Shown here piece after piece: positions 48,854 to 58,344 of a stretch of 64,000 nt of DNA (position 1 is its first letter; the number at the start of each line of letters is the position of its first letter). A model generated the notes under the pieces. It searched no databases. It saw only the letters and a program-made list of their open reading frames with translations, and was not told where the DNA came from. This stretch comes from UBA6898 sp964463135 (GTDB lineage: Bacteria > Nitrospirota > Thermodesulfovibrionia > Thermodesulfovibrionales > UBA6898): assembly GCA_964463135.1 (NCBI GenBank), contig CAYXBA010000002.1, forward strand, positions 1 to 64,000, read 5' to 3'. A program made the translations under genes and the position numbers.

Positions 48854-51508
48854 ATGACTGAATTAGATAAAAGTTATAACCCTGAAATAACAGAAAAGAA
48901 ATGGTATGAGTTCTGGACAGGCAGAAGCCTGTTCACGGCTGACCCAAACGCGTCCGGCGAGCCTTTTACGATCGTTATCCCTCCTCCCAATGTGACCGGA
49001 ACTCTTCATATGGGCCATGCCCTGAACGCGACCCTCCAGGACATCCTGATCCGCTGGAAGCGGATGAGCGGGTACAATGTCCTCTGGGTTCCGGGCATGG
49101 ACCATGCGGGCATAGCGACTCAGAACGTTGTTGAACGCCAGCTGGCATCAGAGAAGATCGACCGTCATCAGCTCGGCAGGGATAGGTTCATCGAGCGGGT
49201 CTGGACGTGGAAGGGTGAATACGGCGGCAGGATCATAAATCAGTTAAAGCGGCTCGGTTCCTCCTGCGATTGGTCCCGTGAGCGGTTCACGCTAGATGCC
49301 GGACTTTCAAAAGCAGTGGTCGAGGTCTTCGTCACCCTCTATGAGCAGGGCCTTATCTATCGTGACAATCGCCTCATAAACTGGTGCCCCCGCTGTCATA
49401 CCGCTCTCTCGGATATTGAGGTCGAACATGAGGATGTAGACGGAAAACTGACGCATATCAAATATCCTTTTTCGGATAAAAGCGGCCATATCATTGTAGC
49501 TACCACCCGTCCTGAGACGATGCTCGGCGATACTGCAGTTGCTGTGAATCCTGATGATGAGCGATATCAGCATGTGATCGGCAAGACGATAGACCTTCCT
49601 CTTACGGGCAGGAAGATACCGATCATTGCAGATGCTTCAGTAGACCCGGCCTTTGGAACGGGCGCTGTAAAGGTTACGCCGTCGCATGACTTTAATGACG
49701 AGGCAACGGCAAAGAGGCAGTCACCGGTGCTTCCCTTTATTACGGTCATTGCCCTTGACGGTACCATGACCGCAGAGGCGGGCAGAAAGTATAAGGGTAT
49801 GGACCGGTATACCTGCAGAAAGGAGGTCATCAAGGACCTGATCGAATTGGGTCTGATCGATAAACAGGATTCATACACGCATGCCATCAGCCAGTGCTAT
49901 CGCTGCAAGACGGTCATCGAGCCCCTGCCTGCTCTTCAGTGGTACGTGAAGGTAGGCCCCCTTGCTGAAGAAGCGATGGATGCGGTCCGCACCGGCAAAA
50001 CGAACTTTGTGCCGAAATCCTGGGAGAATACCTATTTTGCCTGGATGGAAAATATCAAGGACTGGTGCATATCGCGCCAGATCTGGTGGGGCCACAGGAT
50101 CCCTGCCTGGTACTGCGACTGCGGCGAGGTGATGGTCAGCCGCAAAGAACCGGAACAATGCCGCAAATGCGGTAATATCCGGCTCAGGCAGGAAGACGAT
50201 GTACTCGACACCTGGTTCTCCTCAGCGCTCTGGCCCTTTTCAACCCTGGGCTGGCCGGATGCAACCCCGGAACTGGAGAAATATTATCCAACAGCTGTTC
50301 TGGTGACCGGCTTTGATATCATCTTCTTCTGGGTGGCGCGCATGATGATGATGGGCATCCATTTCATGAAAGAGGTCCCGTTCCGGGATGTATACATTCA
50401 TGCACTGGTCAGGGATGCGAGCGGCCAGAAGATGTCCAAGTCAAAGGGCAACGTGATCGATCCTCTGGTGATGATGGACAAATACGGTACGGATGCCTTC
50501 AGGTTTACGCTTACGGTCTTTGCAGCTCAGGGCCGTGATGTGAAGTTCTCGGAGGAGAGGGTGGAGGGATACCGTCACTTCGTGAATAAGCTCTGGAACG
50601 CTTCACGGTTCATACTTTCGAATGCAGAAGGCAGCAGGCTTCCGGCAGTCCCTGATATGGAGCATCTGGATGTAGGCAGCCGATGGATCGTCTCCAGACT
50701 TTCTGCCGCAGCGGATGACGTGCATGCAGCGCTTGAGGAATATCGCTTTAATGACGCTGCAGGCAGCATGTACTCATTTGTCTGGCATGAGCTCTGCGAC
50801 TGGTACATCGAAATGGTAAAGCCGGTGCTCTATGGCGAAGACGAGGGTAAAGAGACGGTTAAGGAGTGTCTCCTGTACGTTCTGGAAAGCACGCTCAGAC
50901 TGCTCCATCCGTTCATGCCCTTTGTTACGGAGGAGATCTGGCAGACCATGCCGCACGAAGGGGAAAGCATCGTGAAGGCCTCATATCCCGGATCCATCCC
51001 CAGAGACAGGTCTGCAGAGGAACAGATGGAAGTGATCATGGAGACGGTCATGGCGATCAGGACGATCAGGGGCGAGCTTAATATATCGCCGTCCCTCGAG
51101 CTGAAAGCAGTGGTAAAGACCCATGCTGAACATACAAAAGATATTCTTGCGGACAATATGCTTTTTCTGAAGAAACTGAGTCGTGCTGATATCCAACGGG
51201 TCGGTGCTGATATAGAAAAGCCGAAGAGTTCTTCTGCAGCGGTCAGGACCCATGTCGAGGTTTATGTCCCGCTTGAAGGTCTGCTGGATGTTGATCTCGA
51301 AATAGAACGGATCAACAAGGAGATGGAAAAACTGGAAGAGACAGCTGCTTTCCTCGGCAAAAAGCTGAATAATGAGGACTTTGTCGGCAGGGCGCCTGCA
51401 GCGATCGTGGCAAAGGAAAAGGACAAATACGAGGACTGCGTAAGAAAGATGGACCGCGTCAGGGAAAATCTTCAGAAGATGCTTGACCTTAAGGGGGCAG
51501 GGGCATAA
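48854..51508 (+). CDS. valS: Valyl-tRNA synthetase
   Basis: 884 residues, the usual bacterial length. The class I HIGH motif is in PPPNVTGTLHMGHALNATLQ and KMSKS in SGQKMSKSKGNVIDPL. The editing domain contains TTRPETMLGDTAVAVNPDD, and the C-terminus has the ValRS coiled coil (DLEIERINKEMEKLEETAAF). The ATG at 48854 matches the family start but has no Shine-Dalgarno and follows a terminator directly. Confidence 0.97.
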   Translation: MTELDKSYNPEITEKKWYEFWTGRSLFTADPNASGEPFTIVIPPPNVTGTLHMGHALNATLQDILIRWKRMSGYNVLWVPGMDHAGIATQNVVERQLASEKIDRHQLGRDRFIERVWTWKGEYGGRIINQLKRLGSSCDWSRERFTLDAGLSKAVVEVFVTLYEQGLIYRDNRLINWCPRCHTALSDIEVEHEDVDGKLTHIKYPFSDKSGHIIVATTRPETMLGDTAVAVNPDDERYQHVIGKTIDLPLTGRKIPIIADASVDPAFGTGAVKVTPSHDFNDEATAKRQSPVLPFITVIALDGTMTAEAGRKYKGMDRYTCRKEVIKDLIELGLIDKQDSYTHAISQCYRCKTVIEPLPALQWYVKVGPLAEEAMDAVRTGKTNFVPKSWENTYFAWMENIKDWCISRQIWWGHRIPAWYCDCGEVMVSRKEPEQCRKCGNIRLRQEDDVLDTWFSSALWPFSTLGWPDATPELEKYYPTAVLVTGFDIIFFWVARMMMMGIHFMKEVPFRDVYIHALVRDASGQKMSKSKGNVIDPLVMMDKYGTDAFRFTLTVFAAQGRDVKFSEERVEGYRHFVNKLWNASRFILSNAEGSRLPAVPDMEHLDVGSRWIVSRLSAAADDVHAALEEYRFNDAAGSMYSFVWHELCDWYIEMVKPVLYGEDEGKETVKECLLYVLESTLRLLHPFMPFVTEEIWQTMPHEGESIVKASYPGSIPRDRSAEEQMEVIMETVMAIRTIRGELNISPSLELKAVVKTHAEHTKDILADNMLFLKKLSRADIQRVGADIEKPKSSSAAVRTHVEVYVPLEGLLDVDLEIERINKEMEKLEETAAFLGKKLNNEDFVGRAPAAIVAKEKDKYEDCVRKMDRVRENLQKMLDLKGAGA

Positions 51509-52341
51509 TGGAAATGCCGGCAAGCGTTACCCAGATCCTGAGGCACGCAATCGAAGAGGACATCGGCCACGGGGACATAACATCATCGCTGATCATCCCG
51601 GAAGAAAGCGAGGCCAGGGCACTTTTCATCGCAAAAGGGAACTTTGTGCTTGCAGGCTTCCCGTTCAGCAAAGAGGTGTTCGATATCCTTGACCGGTCGG
51701 TGTCGTTCAAGACATTTCATGCGGAAGGGGCCAAGGTCCTCAGAGGCGATGTTTTGGGAGAGGTTGCAGGCAAGACGCGGATACTTCTGGCTGGTGAGCG
51801 GACAAGTCTCAATATCCTGCAACGGCTGTCCGGCATTGCTACCCTGACTGCACAGTTTGTTGAAGCGGTTGCCGGAACCAAAGCGAGGATCCTGGACACC
51901 CGTAAGACGACCCCCTGCCACCGGTTCATGGAGAAGTATGCTGTGCGCATGGGCGGCGGTGTTAACCACCGGTACGGCCTTTTTGACGGCATCCTGATCA
52001 AGGACAATCATATTGAGGCGGTCGGCGGCATTAAAGAGGCGGTCAGCCTTGCGAAGGCTGGTCATCACCTCGCCAGGATCGAGGTGGAGGTCGAGAACTT
52101 TAAGGACCTTGAAGATGCGCTTGAGGCAAAGGCAGACATCATCATGCTCGATAATATGTCGATAGCTGATATGACCGAGGCAGTGAAGATAGTCAATGGC
52201 CGCGTGGCGCTTGAGGCCTCAGGAAATGTTACGCTCGAAAATGTCCGGGAGATAGCTGAGACCGGCGTTGACATGATATCCATCGGTGCACTGACCCATT
52301 CCGTAACTGCTGCAGACATCAGCCTGAAGATCGTCCAGTAG
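51508..52341 (+). CDS. nadC: Nicotinate-nucleotide pyrophosphorylase (quinolinate phosphoribosyltransferase)
   Basis: 277 residues; the ATG overlaps the valS stop (TAATG). EEDIGHGDITSSLIIPEESE, ERTSLNILQRLSGIATLTAQ, ILDTRKTTPCHRFMEKYAVR, NHRYGLFDGILIKDNHIEAV, IEVEVENFKDLEDAL and DMISIGALTHSVTAADISLK are the complete set of motifs. It makes nicotinate mononucleotide from quinolinate in NAD synthesis. Confidence 0.96.
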   Translation: MEMPASVTQILRHAIEEDIGHGDITSSLIIPEESEARALFIAKGNFVLAGFPFSKEVFDILDRSVSFKTFHAEGAKVLRGDVLGEVAGKTRILLAGERTSLNILQRLSGIATLTAQFVEAVAGTKARILDTRKTTPCHRFMEKYAVRMGGGVNHRYGLFDGILIKDNHIEAVGGIKEAVSLAKAGHHLARIEVEVENFKDLEDALEAKADIIMLDNMSIADMTEAVKIVNGRVALEASGNVTLENVREIAETGVDMISIGALTHSVTAADISLKIVQ

Positions 52342-52355
52342 TCCTGTAATAGATC

Positions 52356-54314
52356 TTACGCGATACCCAGCGGTTTTTCTCCCGAAGATCTTCGCTCTGC
52401 AGCGTAGAGTTCTACCCTGTTTCTGCCGTTGTTCTTGGCTGTATAGAGGGCTTTGTCTGCCCGCCGTACGAACTCGTCCATGGTGAGGTCTGTCTCATAG
52501 GCAGACACGCCGATGCTGACCGTAATTCTGCCGGCATCGTCATGCTCCGCTGCTTCTACCGCGGACCTGATCTTCTCGGCGAGGGCCAGGGCGCTCTCTG
52601 CTGTTGTTTCCGTTGCCAATACTGCAAATTCCTCGCCGCCGACACGCCCCAGGATATCAGATTTCCTGATGTTCCCGGTCACTGCTGATGATATCTTTTT
52701 TAACACTCTATCCCCGGCAGCATGACCATAGGTGTCGTTTACTGCCTTAAAATGGTCGATGTCGAACATGATCAGGGAAAGCGACCTCCCATATCTTGCT
52801 GCCCTCTCTTTCTCCTGTTCAAGGAGTTCATAGAACTTTCTTCTGTTTAGCGTGCCGGTGAGCGCATCCTTTTCAGCGAATTCTCTCAGTTTGTGTTCTG
52901 CCTCTTTTCTTTCCGTGATGTCCCTGATTATGCCGACTGCGTGCCATTGTTCATTGATCCGGATGGCCGATATTGACAGGTCCACCGGGAACTCTGTTCC
53001 GTCCTTTTTCTGTGCGGTCATCTCCAGTGTCCTGCCCAGTATCGGACCTTCCCCTGTTCTTGCAAATCCCTCAAATCCTCTGCGGAACTCTTCGTAATGG
53101 CGGAGCGGGACGATGATCTTATGCAGGTCCTTGCCCATGGCCTCTTCCGCTGAATATCCAAAAAGCTTTTCAGCTGCCGGGTTCCAGAATGATACTGATC
53201 CGGCCGCATCGATCATCACTATGGGATTGGCTGCCATCTCAGTAATGGTCCTCATGCGCTCTTCACTTAAACGCAGGGCGTTCTCAGCCATGATCCGGTC
53301 GGTAATAACCTTTGCGGTAGCGATAAAATGGGTGATCAGATTCTGCTCATTACGCATCGGCGTGATGGTGCATTCGTCGTAGTACAGTTCGCCGTTCTTC
53401 TTGCGATTGACAAAAACGCAGCGGTATATGTTTCCTGAAAGGATCGTGTCCCAGAGGTCCTGGTAAAACTCTGCACTGTGCAGACCTGACTTGAGAATGC
53501 GCGGGGTCTTCCCAAGGGCCTCTTCCCGTGTATACCCTGTGACGGTCTCGAATGCTGGATTAACATATTCGATGAGGCCCTGGTTGTCCGTTATCACGAT
53601 CATGTCAGCGGCTGTCTCCACGGCAGTGGACAGTTTCCTCATCTCGATCTCTGCAGCTTTTCTTTCCGCGATATTCCTGGATACATGAATGACCCTGACG
53701 ACCTGGCCGCTGGCGTCTCTTATGGGACTGGTGGAGACCTCTGCATGGATCTTTCTGCCGTCCGAACTGCAGTGAATATGTTCGTACGTAGCATATGTGC
53801 CTTGGTTGACGGAATCACAGAGGGGACAGGGATGGCCCGGGCCTGAGCAGGGTACCGCTGAACGGTGCGTTACCTCATGGCAGGTCTTCCCGATAACCTC
53901 ATCCCTGCTGAAACCCATCTCATCCAGAAATGCCGTATTGACATCAATGATCCTGAAGTCGCTGACGTTGATCACGGATATGGCGTCATGCATGCCGTTC
54001 AGGACGGTTTCAGCGAATTCCCTGTCGCGGCGCGACATCTCCTCCGCCTTCTCTGCACGCGCAATGATCCGCCCCGCATAGTTGCCGAAACCAATAAAAG
54101 AAAAAAACACGAAGAGCCTCATCCAGAGCTCTCCTCGTTCAGGGGTTAAAACGTGGATCATGAAAGGAGTTTTCCAGATAAGGAATGCGTCAACTGCAGA
54201 GTCCAGGAGCCAGAAGAGCATAGCCAATATGGCGCCGATCAGCTGCATCTTTGCTGTTGTCCCGTATTTCTTCATCAGTCTGTAATAATACTCCTCATAC
54301 AGTGCCTGCGGCAA
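52356..54314 (-). CDS. Membrane PAS-PAS-PAS-GGDEF diguanylate cyclase
   Basis: 652 residues from a TTG; an ATG 13 codons later (54275) is a real alternative. Two N-terminal hydrophobic helices (LIGAILAMLFWLLDSAVDAF and MRLFVFFSFIGFGNYAG) precede three PAS domains. The first contains the Cys-rich insert PCSGPGHPCPLCD, the second VNPAFETVTGYTREEALGKT, the third FWNPAAEKLFGYSAEEAMGK. The GGDEF domain (LTGTLNRRKFYELLEQEKER, FDIDHFKAVNDTYGH, LGRVGGEEFAVLA) is intact. Produces cyclic di-GMP in response to an unknown, perhaps redox or small-molecule, signal. Confidence 0.92.
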   Translation of the reverse strand: MPQALYEEYYYRLMKKYGTTAKMQLIGAILAMLFWLLDSAVDAFLIWKTPFMIHVLTPERGELWMRLFVFFSFIGFGNYAGRIIARAEKAEEMSRRDREFAETVLNGMHDAISVINVSDFRIIDVNTAFLDEMGFSRDEVIGKTCHEVTHRSAVPCSGPGHPCPLCDSVNQGTYATYEHIHCSSDGRKIHAEVSTSPIRDASGQVVRVIHVSRNIAERKAAEIEMRKLSTAVETAADMIVITDNQGLIEYVNPAFETVTGYTREEALGKTPRILKSGLHSAEFYQDLWDTILSGNIYRCVFVNRKKNGELYYDECTITPMRNEQNLITHFIATAKVITDRIMAENALRLSEERMRTITEMAANPIVMIDAAGSVSFWNPAAEKLFGYSAEEAMGKDLHKIIVPLRHYEEFRRGFEGFARTGEGPILGRTLEMTAQKKDGTEFPVDLSISAIRINEQWHAVGIIRDITERKEAEHKLREFAEKDALTGTLNRRKFYELLEQEKERAARYGRSLSLIMFDIDHFKAVNDTYGHAAGDRVLKKISSAVTGNIRKSDILGRVGGEEFAVLATETTAESALALAEKIRSAVEAAEHDDAGRITVSIGVSAYETDLTMDEFVRRADKALYTAKNNGRNRVELYAAERRSSGEKPLGIA

Positions 54315-54516
54315 ATCGCTTGTCCTTAGTTCAGTATCCGCCTATTTATGGGAACAAGCAACATAAAATCATTATTTTATTGATCGTGACAGTCCCTGTA
54401 TGACAGACGTGCTGTCTTCTGCGCTTTTGTTTGTAAGTCATGGAGAGATTTCCAATCAATTGTTACATTATTAATGATATACTTGCACCAATGTAAAATA
54501 GCCCTTGGAGGGGAGT

Positions 54517-57500
54517 ATGAGAAAATATTCTGTTGTTGTTTTTTCGGTAGCAGGATTCATCCTGTCACTTTTCATTTCTATCTCTTTTGCCTTCAAGCTT
54601 CCTGACACCGGACAGACAAAGTGTTATACCACCAACTATCCTTATACCGAAATATCCTGCAGCGGAACTGGCCAGGATGGGGCCTATACTATGAATCCTC
54701 TGTCCTATAGTGACAACGGCAATGGCACGGTCAGCGACAACAATACCGGTCTCATGTGGCAGAAAGGCGAGAACTCCTCAACTATGCTATGGTCATCTTC
54801 TGTATCGTATTGCGACGGGCTTGCTCTTGGGGGCTTTAGCGATTGGCGCTTGCCTTCGGAAAAGGAACTGGGAAGCCTAATCGACTACAGTATCTCCAAT
54901 CCGGGACCGATGATCAGAACAGCTTACTTTCCCAATGCCAAAAAATCATACTACTGGTCGGCCACTTCATTTGCCGGCGACGCAAACAAGGCCTGGAACA
55001 TATTGTTCTCTGATGGAACAGAGAATTACTATATCAAGGACAGCTACTATAATCTCCGATGCGTGCGCGGCGCAGCGTCTGACACCAGCGATCTTCGCGC
55101 CAATGGGGACGGGACCGTCACGGACAGGAATATGGGACTTACATGGCAGCAGGAAGCCGCAGGCCCTGCCGCGTGGAGTTCAGCTATTTCATATTGCGAG
55201 AGTCTTGTTCTTGGCGGAGCTGCAGACTGGCGGCTTCCGAATATTAAAGAACTTGCCTCTCTGACGGATTATCAGATGTTCTACCCGACGACAAATTCTA
55301 CGTACTGGTCATCAACCAGTTACTCGCCTCATCCTGACAACGCATGGGGGCTCTATTTTAGTGACGGCCGGATCGCATATTACAATAAGGGAAATCTGGG
55401 TTTTTTTGTCCGCTGCGTGCGCGGGCAGTCACTGAGTTCAGACCTGTCTGTCTCTACTGCGGCCAGCTCTGATCCGATTCAGGCCGGGCAGTCGTTGACG
55501 TATACGGTCAGGATAGCCAACAGCGGGCCTGACACTGCTGCCGGAGTGGTCCTTACCGATGACATCCCAAAGGGGACGGTATTTGTTTCAGCGAGTTCGA
55601 GTCAGGGCAGCTGCAGCCATTCATCAGGAACAGTGACGTGTGACATAGGCACGATGAACAATGCTGCGGCGGTCACTGTTGTCATAGTCATCAATGCACC
55701 GGCCACGACCGGCACGATCACCAATTCAGCTATTGTCACCAGCGCCAGCATAGATCCTGCGGGCGCAAACAGCACTGCAACTACAAATACCACTGTGGTT
55801 TCAAGCAGTATTCAGTTGAACAGCGCCGCTTATTCCGTGATTGAAGGCAGCGGACTGCTGACGGTCAACGTCACAAGGACAGGTGCTGCAATAGGCGCGG
55901 CAAGTGCCAGATATGCAACTGCGAACGGTACAGCTGCAGCAGGATCTGATTATTCGGCCGCAGCGGGGATAGTATCCTGGGCAGCGGGCGACGTATCTGA
56001 CAAGATAATTACTGTTCCTATACTATCTGATAGTTTGGGAGAACCGAGCGAAATATTTACTGTAACATTGAGCCGTCCTGCGGGAGATGCTGCGCTTGGC
56101 ACGCCGGTATCCGCAACCGTGACTATTTTGGATGACGATCCTGTCGTAACAGTCACGGCGTCTGTGCCGACAGCTGCCGAGGCGGGACCGACTGCGGGTC
56201 AGTTCACCGTGACAAGGACGGGAGTGACCACCTATCCGCTGACCGTCTTTTTTGCTGTTTCAGGAACTGCTTCAGCCGGCAGCGACTATACCGCGTTTGG
56301 TGCAAGCGTTACTATCCCTGCTTCAGAATCGTCGGCAGTCATAGCCGTGACGCCGATAGATGACGTGCTGGTCGAGGCGGATGAGACGATCGTGCTGACG
56401 TTAAACGCAGATGCGGCTTATGCCATAGGGTCCTCTGGCAGTGCTGTCGTCACGATAATAAGCGATGATTCGCATGGTACTATCCGTTTGAGCGCGTCTG
56501 CATATACGGCGAACGAAAGCGGCGGCACGGTGTTGGTGACCGCAATGCGAACCGGCGGCAGTATCGGTGTGGTAGGGGTAAGCTATGCAACGACGAATGG
56601 TACTGCCACTGCAGGCTCTGACTATACTTCAGCAAGCGGAGCATTATCATGGCCGGACGGAGATATGTCAGATAAGACGATAACCATACCGATCGCTGAT
56701 GATCTGCTTGGCGAAGCGAGCGAGACGTTCACGGTAGTCCTGTCTAATCCAACGGGCGGCGCGGCGCTTGGATCGACGAATGCCGCGACAGTAACTATTT
56801 TTGATAATGAACCGGTCGTCAGTATTACCGCCTCGACATCAACAGCAACAGAGGCAGGGCTGACGGCAGGGCAGTTCACCGTCTCAAGGACAGGGGCTGT
56901 TTCCTCGGCATTGACCGTAGATTATACGGTGTCCGGGACCGCTGCATCGGGCAGTGATTATATCGCAATAGGCACAAGTGTGACCATTCCGATCGGGGCG
57001 TCTTATGCGACCATAGCAATAACTCCTCTGGATGATGGTCAATATGAAGCTAATGAGACTGTGATCGCGACGCTTGCGTCAAATCCTTCATACACGGTCG
57101 GTACCCTAAACAGTGCAACGGTTGCCATTGTGAGCAATGACCTGCTGCCGGTCTCTTACTATGACCATTTCAACTCTGTGTCATACACGGACAGATGGAC
57201 ACTTATGCAGAGCGGGACAGCAACGGTTACTGTATCCAAGAGTCTGCTGAATGTCTCTATCACGAAACCCGCTGCTGCCTGCTCCTATGCCAATCTCATG
57301 AGTATTCCGACCTTTGATGGCCAGAACCTTGTGATTGAGACCGGTGTGGCCTTCAAGGGCGGCGGGGCGATGTATCTTCGTCTGCGGCGGGATGATGAGA
57401 ACTATATGCAGTTCGGGCTGGACCTTGAAAATCTGCCCTCTATTGAATTCGCCAGCTCCGTGGCCGGTGCATACAATGAACAGATCATAAATGCTGCAGG

Positions 57501-58038
57501 CTCATACTATCTCAAGAAGAAGTCATATAAGAACAAGACCTTTACCCTGATAAAGACAGGCGATGATTTTGAGATATACCTTAATGACCAGCGGATCGGG
57601 CAGACTATCACTGCTCCGGCCATCGGAGATGCGGGTCTCACCATAGAACTGATGAATAACTCCTGTTCAACAGATATAAAGGGGCCGAAGACCTCATTTG
57701 ACTACGTATTTATCAAAGAACCGCTTACTGACGGCACGCCGTCTGCCAACATAACTCTTATGGCACCAAACGGCGGACAGTCGATACGGGTTGGCTCTCT
57801 CTATCTGATCGAGTGGACAGCACAAGCAGAGGCCGTGAGATTCACGATCGAGTATTCGACCAATGCCGGGGCCAAGTGGAAGGTTCTGGACACAGGCTTG
57901 CAGGGCAGCGCCTATGTCTGGAAGCTGTCAAAAGAGAAGCCGATGGCAACCTATCTTCTGAGGGTGACCGGCTATAATGCGGCAGGAATTGCAGTAGGAA
58001 GCGATGTCTCTGATGCAGTATTTTCGATTGTGCCGTAA
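54517..58038 (+). CDS. Large secreted protein: two DUF1566, a DUF11 and four Calx-beta domains
   Basis: 1173 residues from the ATG at 54517 with GGAGGGGAG upstream. A signal peptide (FILSLFISISFAF) is followed by two DUF1566 repeats (NGTVSDNNTGLMWQKGENSS ... WRLPSEKELGSLIDYS ... YNLRCVRG; DGTVTDRNMGLTWQQEA ... WRLPNIKELASLTDYQ ... FFVRCVRG). Then a DUF11 domain (AGQSLTYTVRIANSGPDTAA), four Calx-beta domains of about 110 residues (TANGTAAAGSDYSAAAG, ASAGSDYTAFG, TNGTATAGSDYTSASG, AASGSDYIAIG), a ~180-residue beta-rich domain and a final NGGQSIRVGSLYLIEW module. No sortase or PEP-CTERM signal. Probable surface or matrix adhesin with calcium-binding repeats. Confidence 0.85.
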   Translation: MRKYSVVVFSVAGFILSLFISISFAFKLPDTGQTKCYTTNYPYTEISCSGTGQDGAYTMNPLSYSDNGNGTVSDNNTGLMWQKGENSSTMLWSSSVSYCDGLALGGFSDWRLPSEKELGSLIDYSISNPGPMIRTAYFPNAKKSYYWSATSFAGDANKAWNILFSDGTENYYIKDSYYNLRCVRGAASDTSDLRANGDGTVTDRNMGLTWQQEAAGPAAWSSAISYCESLVLGGAADWRLPNIKELASLTDYQMFYPTTNSTYWSSTSYSPHPDNAWGLYFSDGRIAYYNKGNLGFFVRCVRGQSLSSDLSVSTAASSDPIQAGQSLTYTVRIANSGPDTAAGVVLTDDIPKGTVFVSASSSQGSCSHSSGTVTCDIGTMNNAAAVTVVIVINAPATTGTITNSAIVTSASIDPAGANSTATTNTTVVSSSIQLNSAAYSVIEGSGLLTVNVTRTGAAIGAASARYATANGTAAAGSDYSAAAGIVSWAAGDVSDKIITVPILSDSLGEPSEIFTVTLSRPAGDAALGTPVSATVTILDDDPVVTVTASVPTAAEAGPTAGQFTVTRTGVTTYPLTVFFAVSGTASAGSDYTAFGASVTIPASESSAVIAVTPIDDVLVEADETIVLTLNADAAYAIGSSGSAVVTIISDDSHGTIRLSASAYTANESGGTVLVTAMRTGGSIGVVGVSYATTNGTATAGSDYTSASGALSWPDGDMSDKTITIPIADDLLGEASETFTVVLSNPTGGAALGSTNAATVTIFDNEPVVSITASTSTATEAGLTAGQFTVSRTGAVSSALTVDYTVSGTAASGSDYIAIGTSVTIPIGASYATIAITPLDDGQYEANETVIATLASNPSYTVGTLNSATVAIVSNDLLPVSYYDHFNSVSYTDRWTLMQSGTATVTVSKSLLNVSITKPAAACSYANLMSIPTFDGQNLVIETGVAFKGGGAMYLRLRRDDENYMQFGLDLENLPSIEFASSVAGAYNEQIINAAGSYYLKKKSYKNKTFTLIKTGDDFEIYLNDQRIGQTITAPAIGDAGLTIELMNNSCSTDIKGPKTSFDYVFIKEPLTDGTPSANITLMAPNGGQSIRVGSLYLIEWTAQAEAVRFTIEYSTNAGAKWKVLDTGLQGSAYVWKLSKEKPMATYLLRVTGYNAAGIAVGSDVSDAVFSIVP

Positions 58039-58161
58039 GACACAGGCTTCTGATCTGTTTATTCATTTGCAGGACTTTTCCTGTTGCAATCCTCTTTATT
58101 ATGAACTAATGTCTAATTACAGATGATATGGTAATAACAAACAGCAGGAAAGGTGGTAACC

Positions 58162-58344
58162 ATGACACTGAAAGAGGTTAAGGAGAGAGCCAAAAAGTAT
58201 GATATCAAGGCCAGCAAGATGAAAAAGGACGAGATCATCAGGGCTATCCAGAGGTCAGAAGGCAACTACGACTGCTTTGGGACGGCGCTGTCAGGTGACT
58301 GTTCTCAGGAGGACTGCCTCTGGCGGGAAGACTGCCTGAGCTGA
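58162..58344 (+). CDS. Small SAP/Rho-N-like protein with Cys-rich tail
   Basis: 60 residues from the ATG at 58162 with AGGTGG six bases before; a GTG at 58153 is in frame. TLKEVKERAKKYDIKASKMK and DEIIRAIQRSEGN look like the two helices of a SAP or HeH/Rho-N nucleic-acid-binding domain. The tail CFGTALSGDCSQEDCLWRED has four Cys with one final Cys near the end, possibly metal-binding. Its end overlaps the convergent RNase Z-like gene by 40 bp. Small conserved proteins of this form exist without a known role. Confidence 0.8.
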   Translation: MTLKEVKERAKKYDIKASKMKKDEIIRAIQRSEGNYDCFGTALSGDCSQEDCLWREDCLS

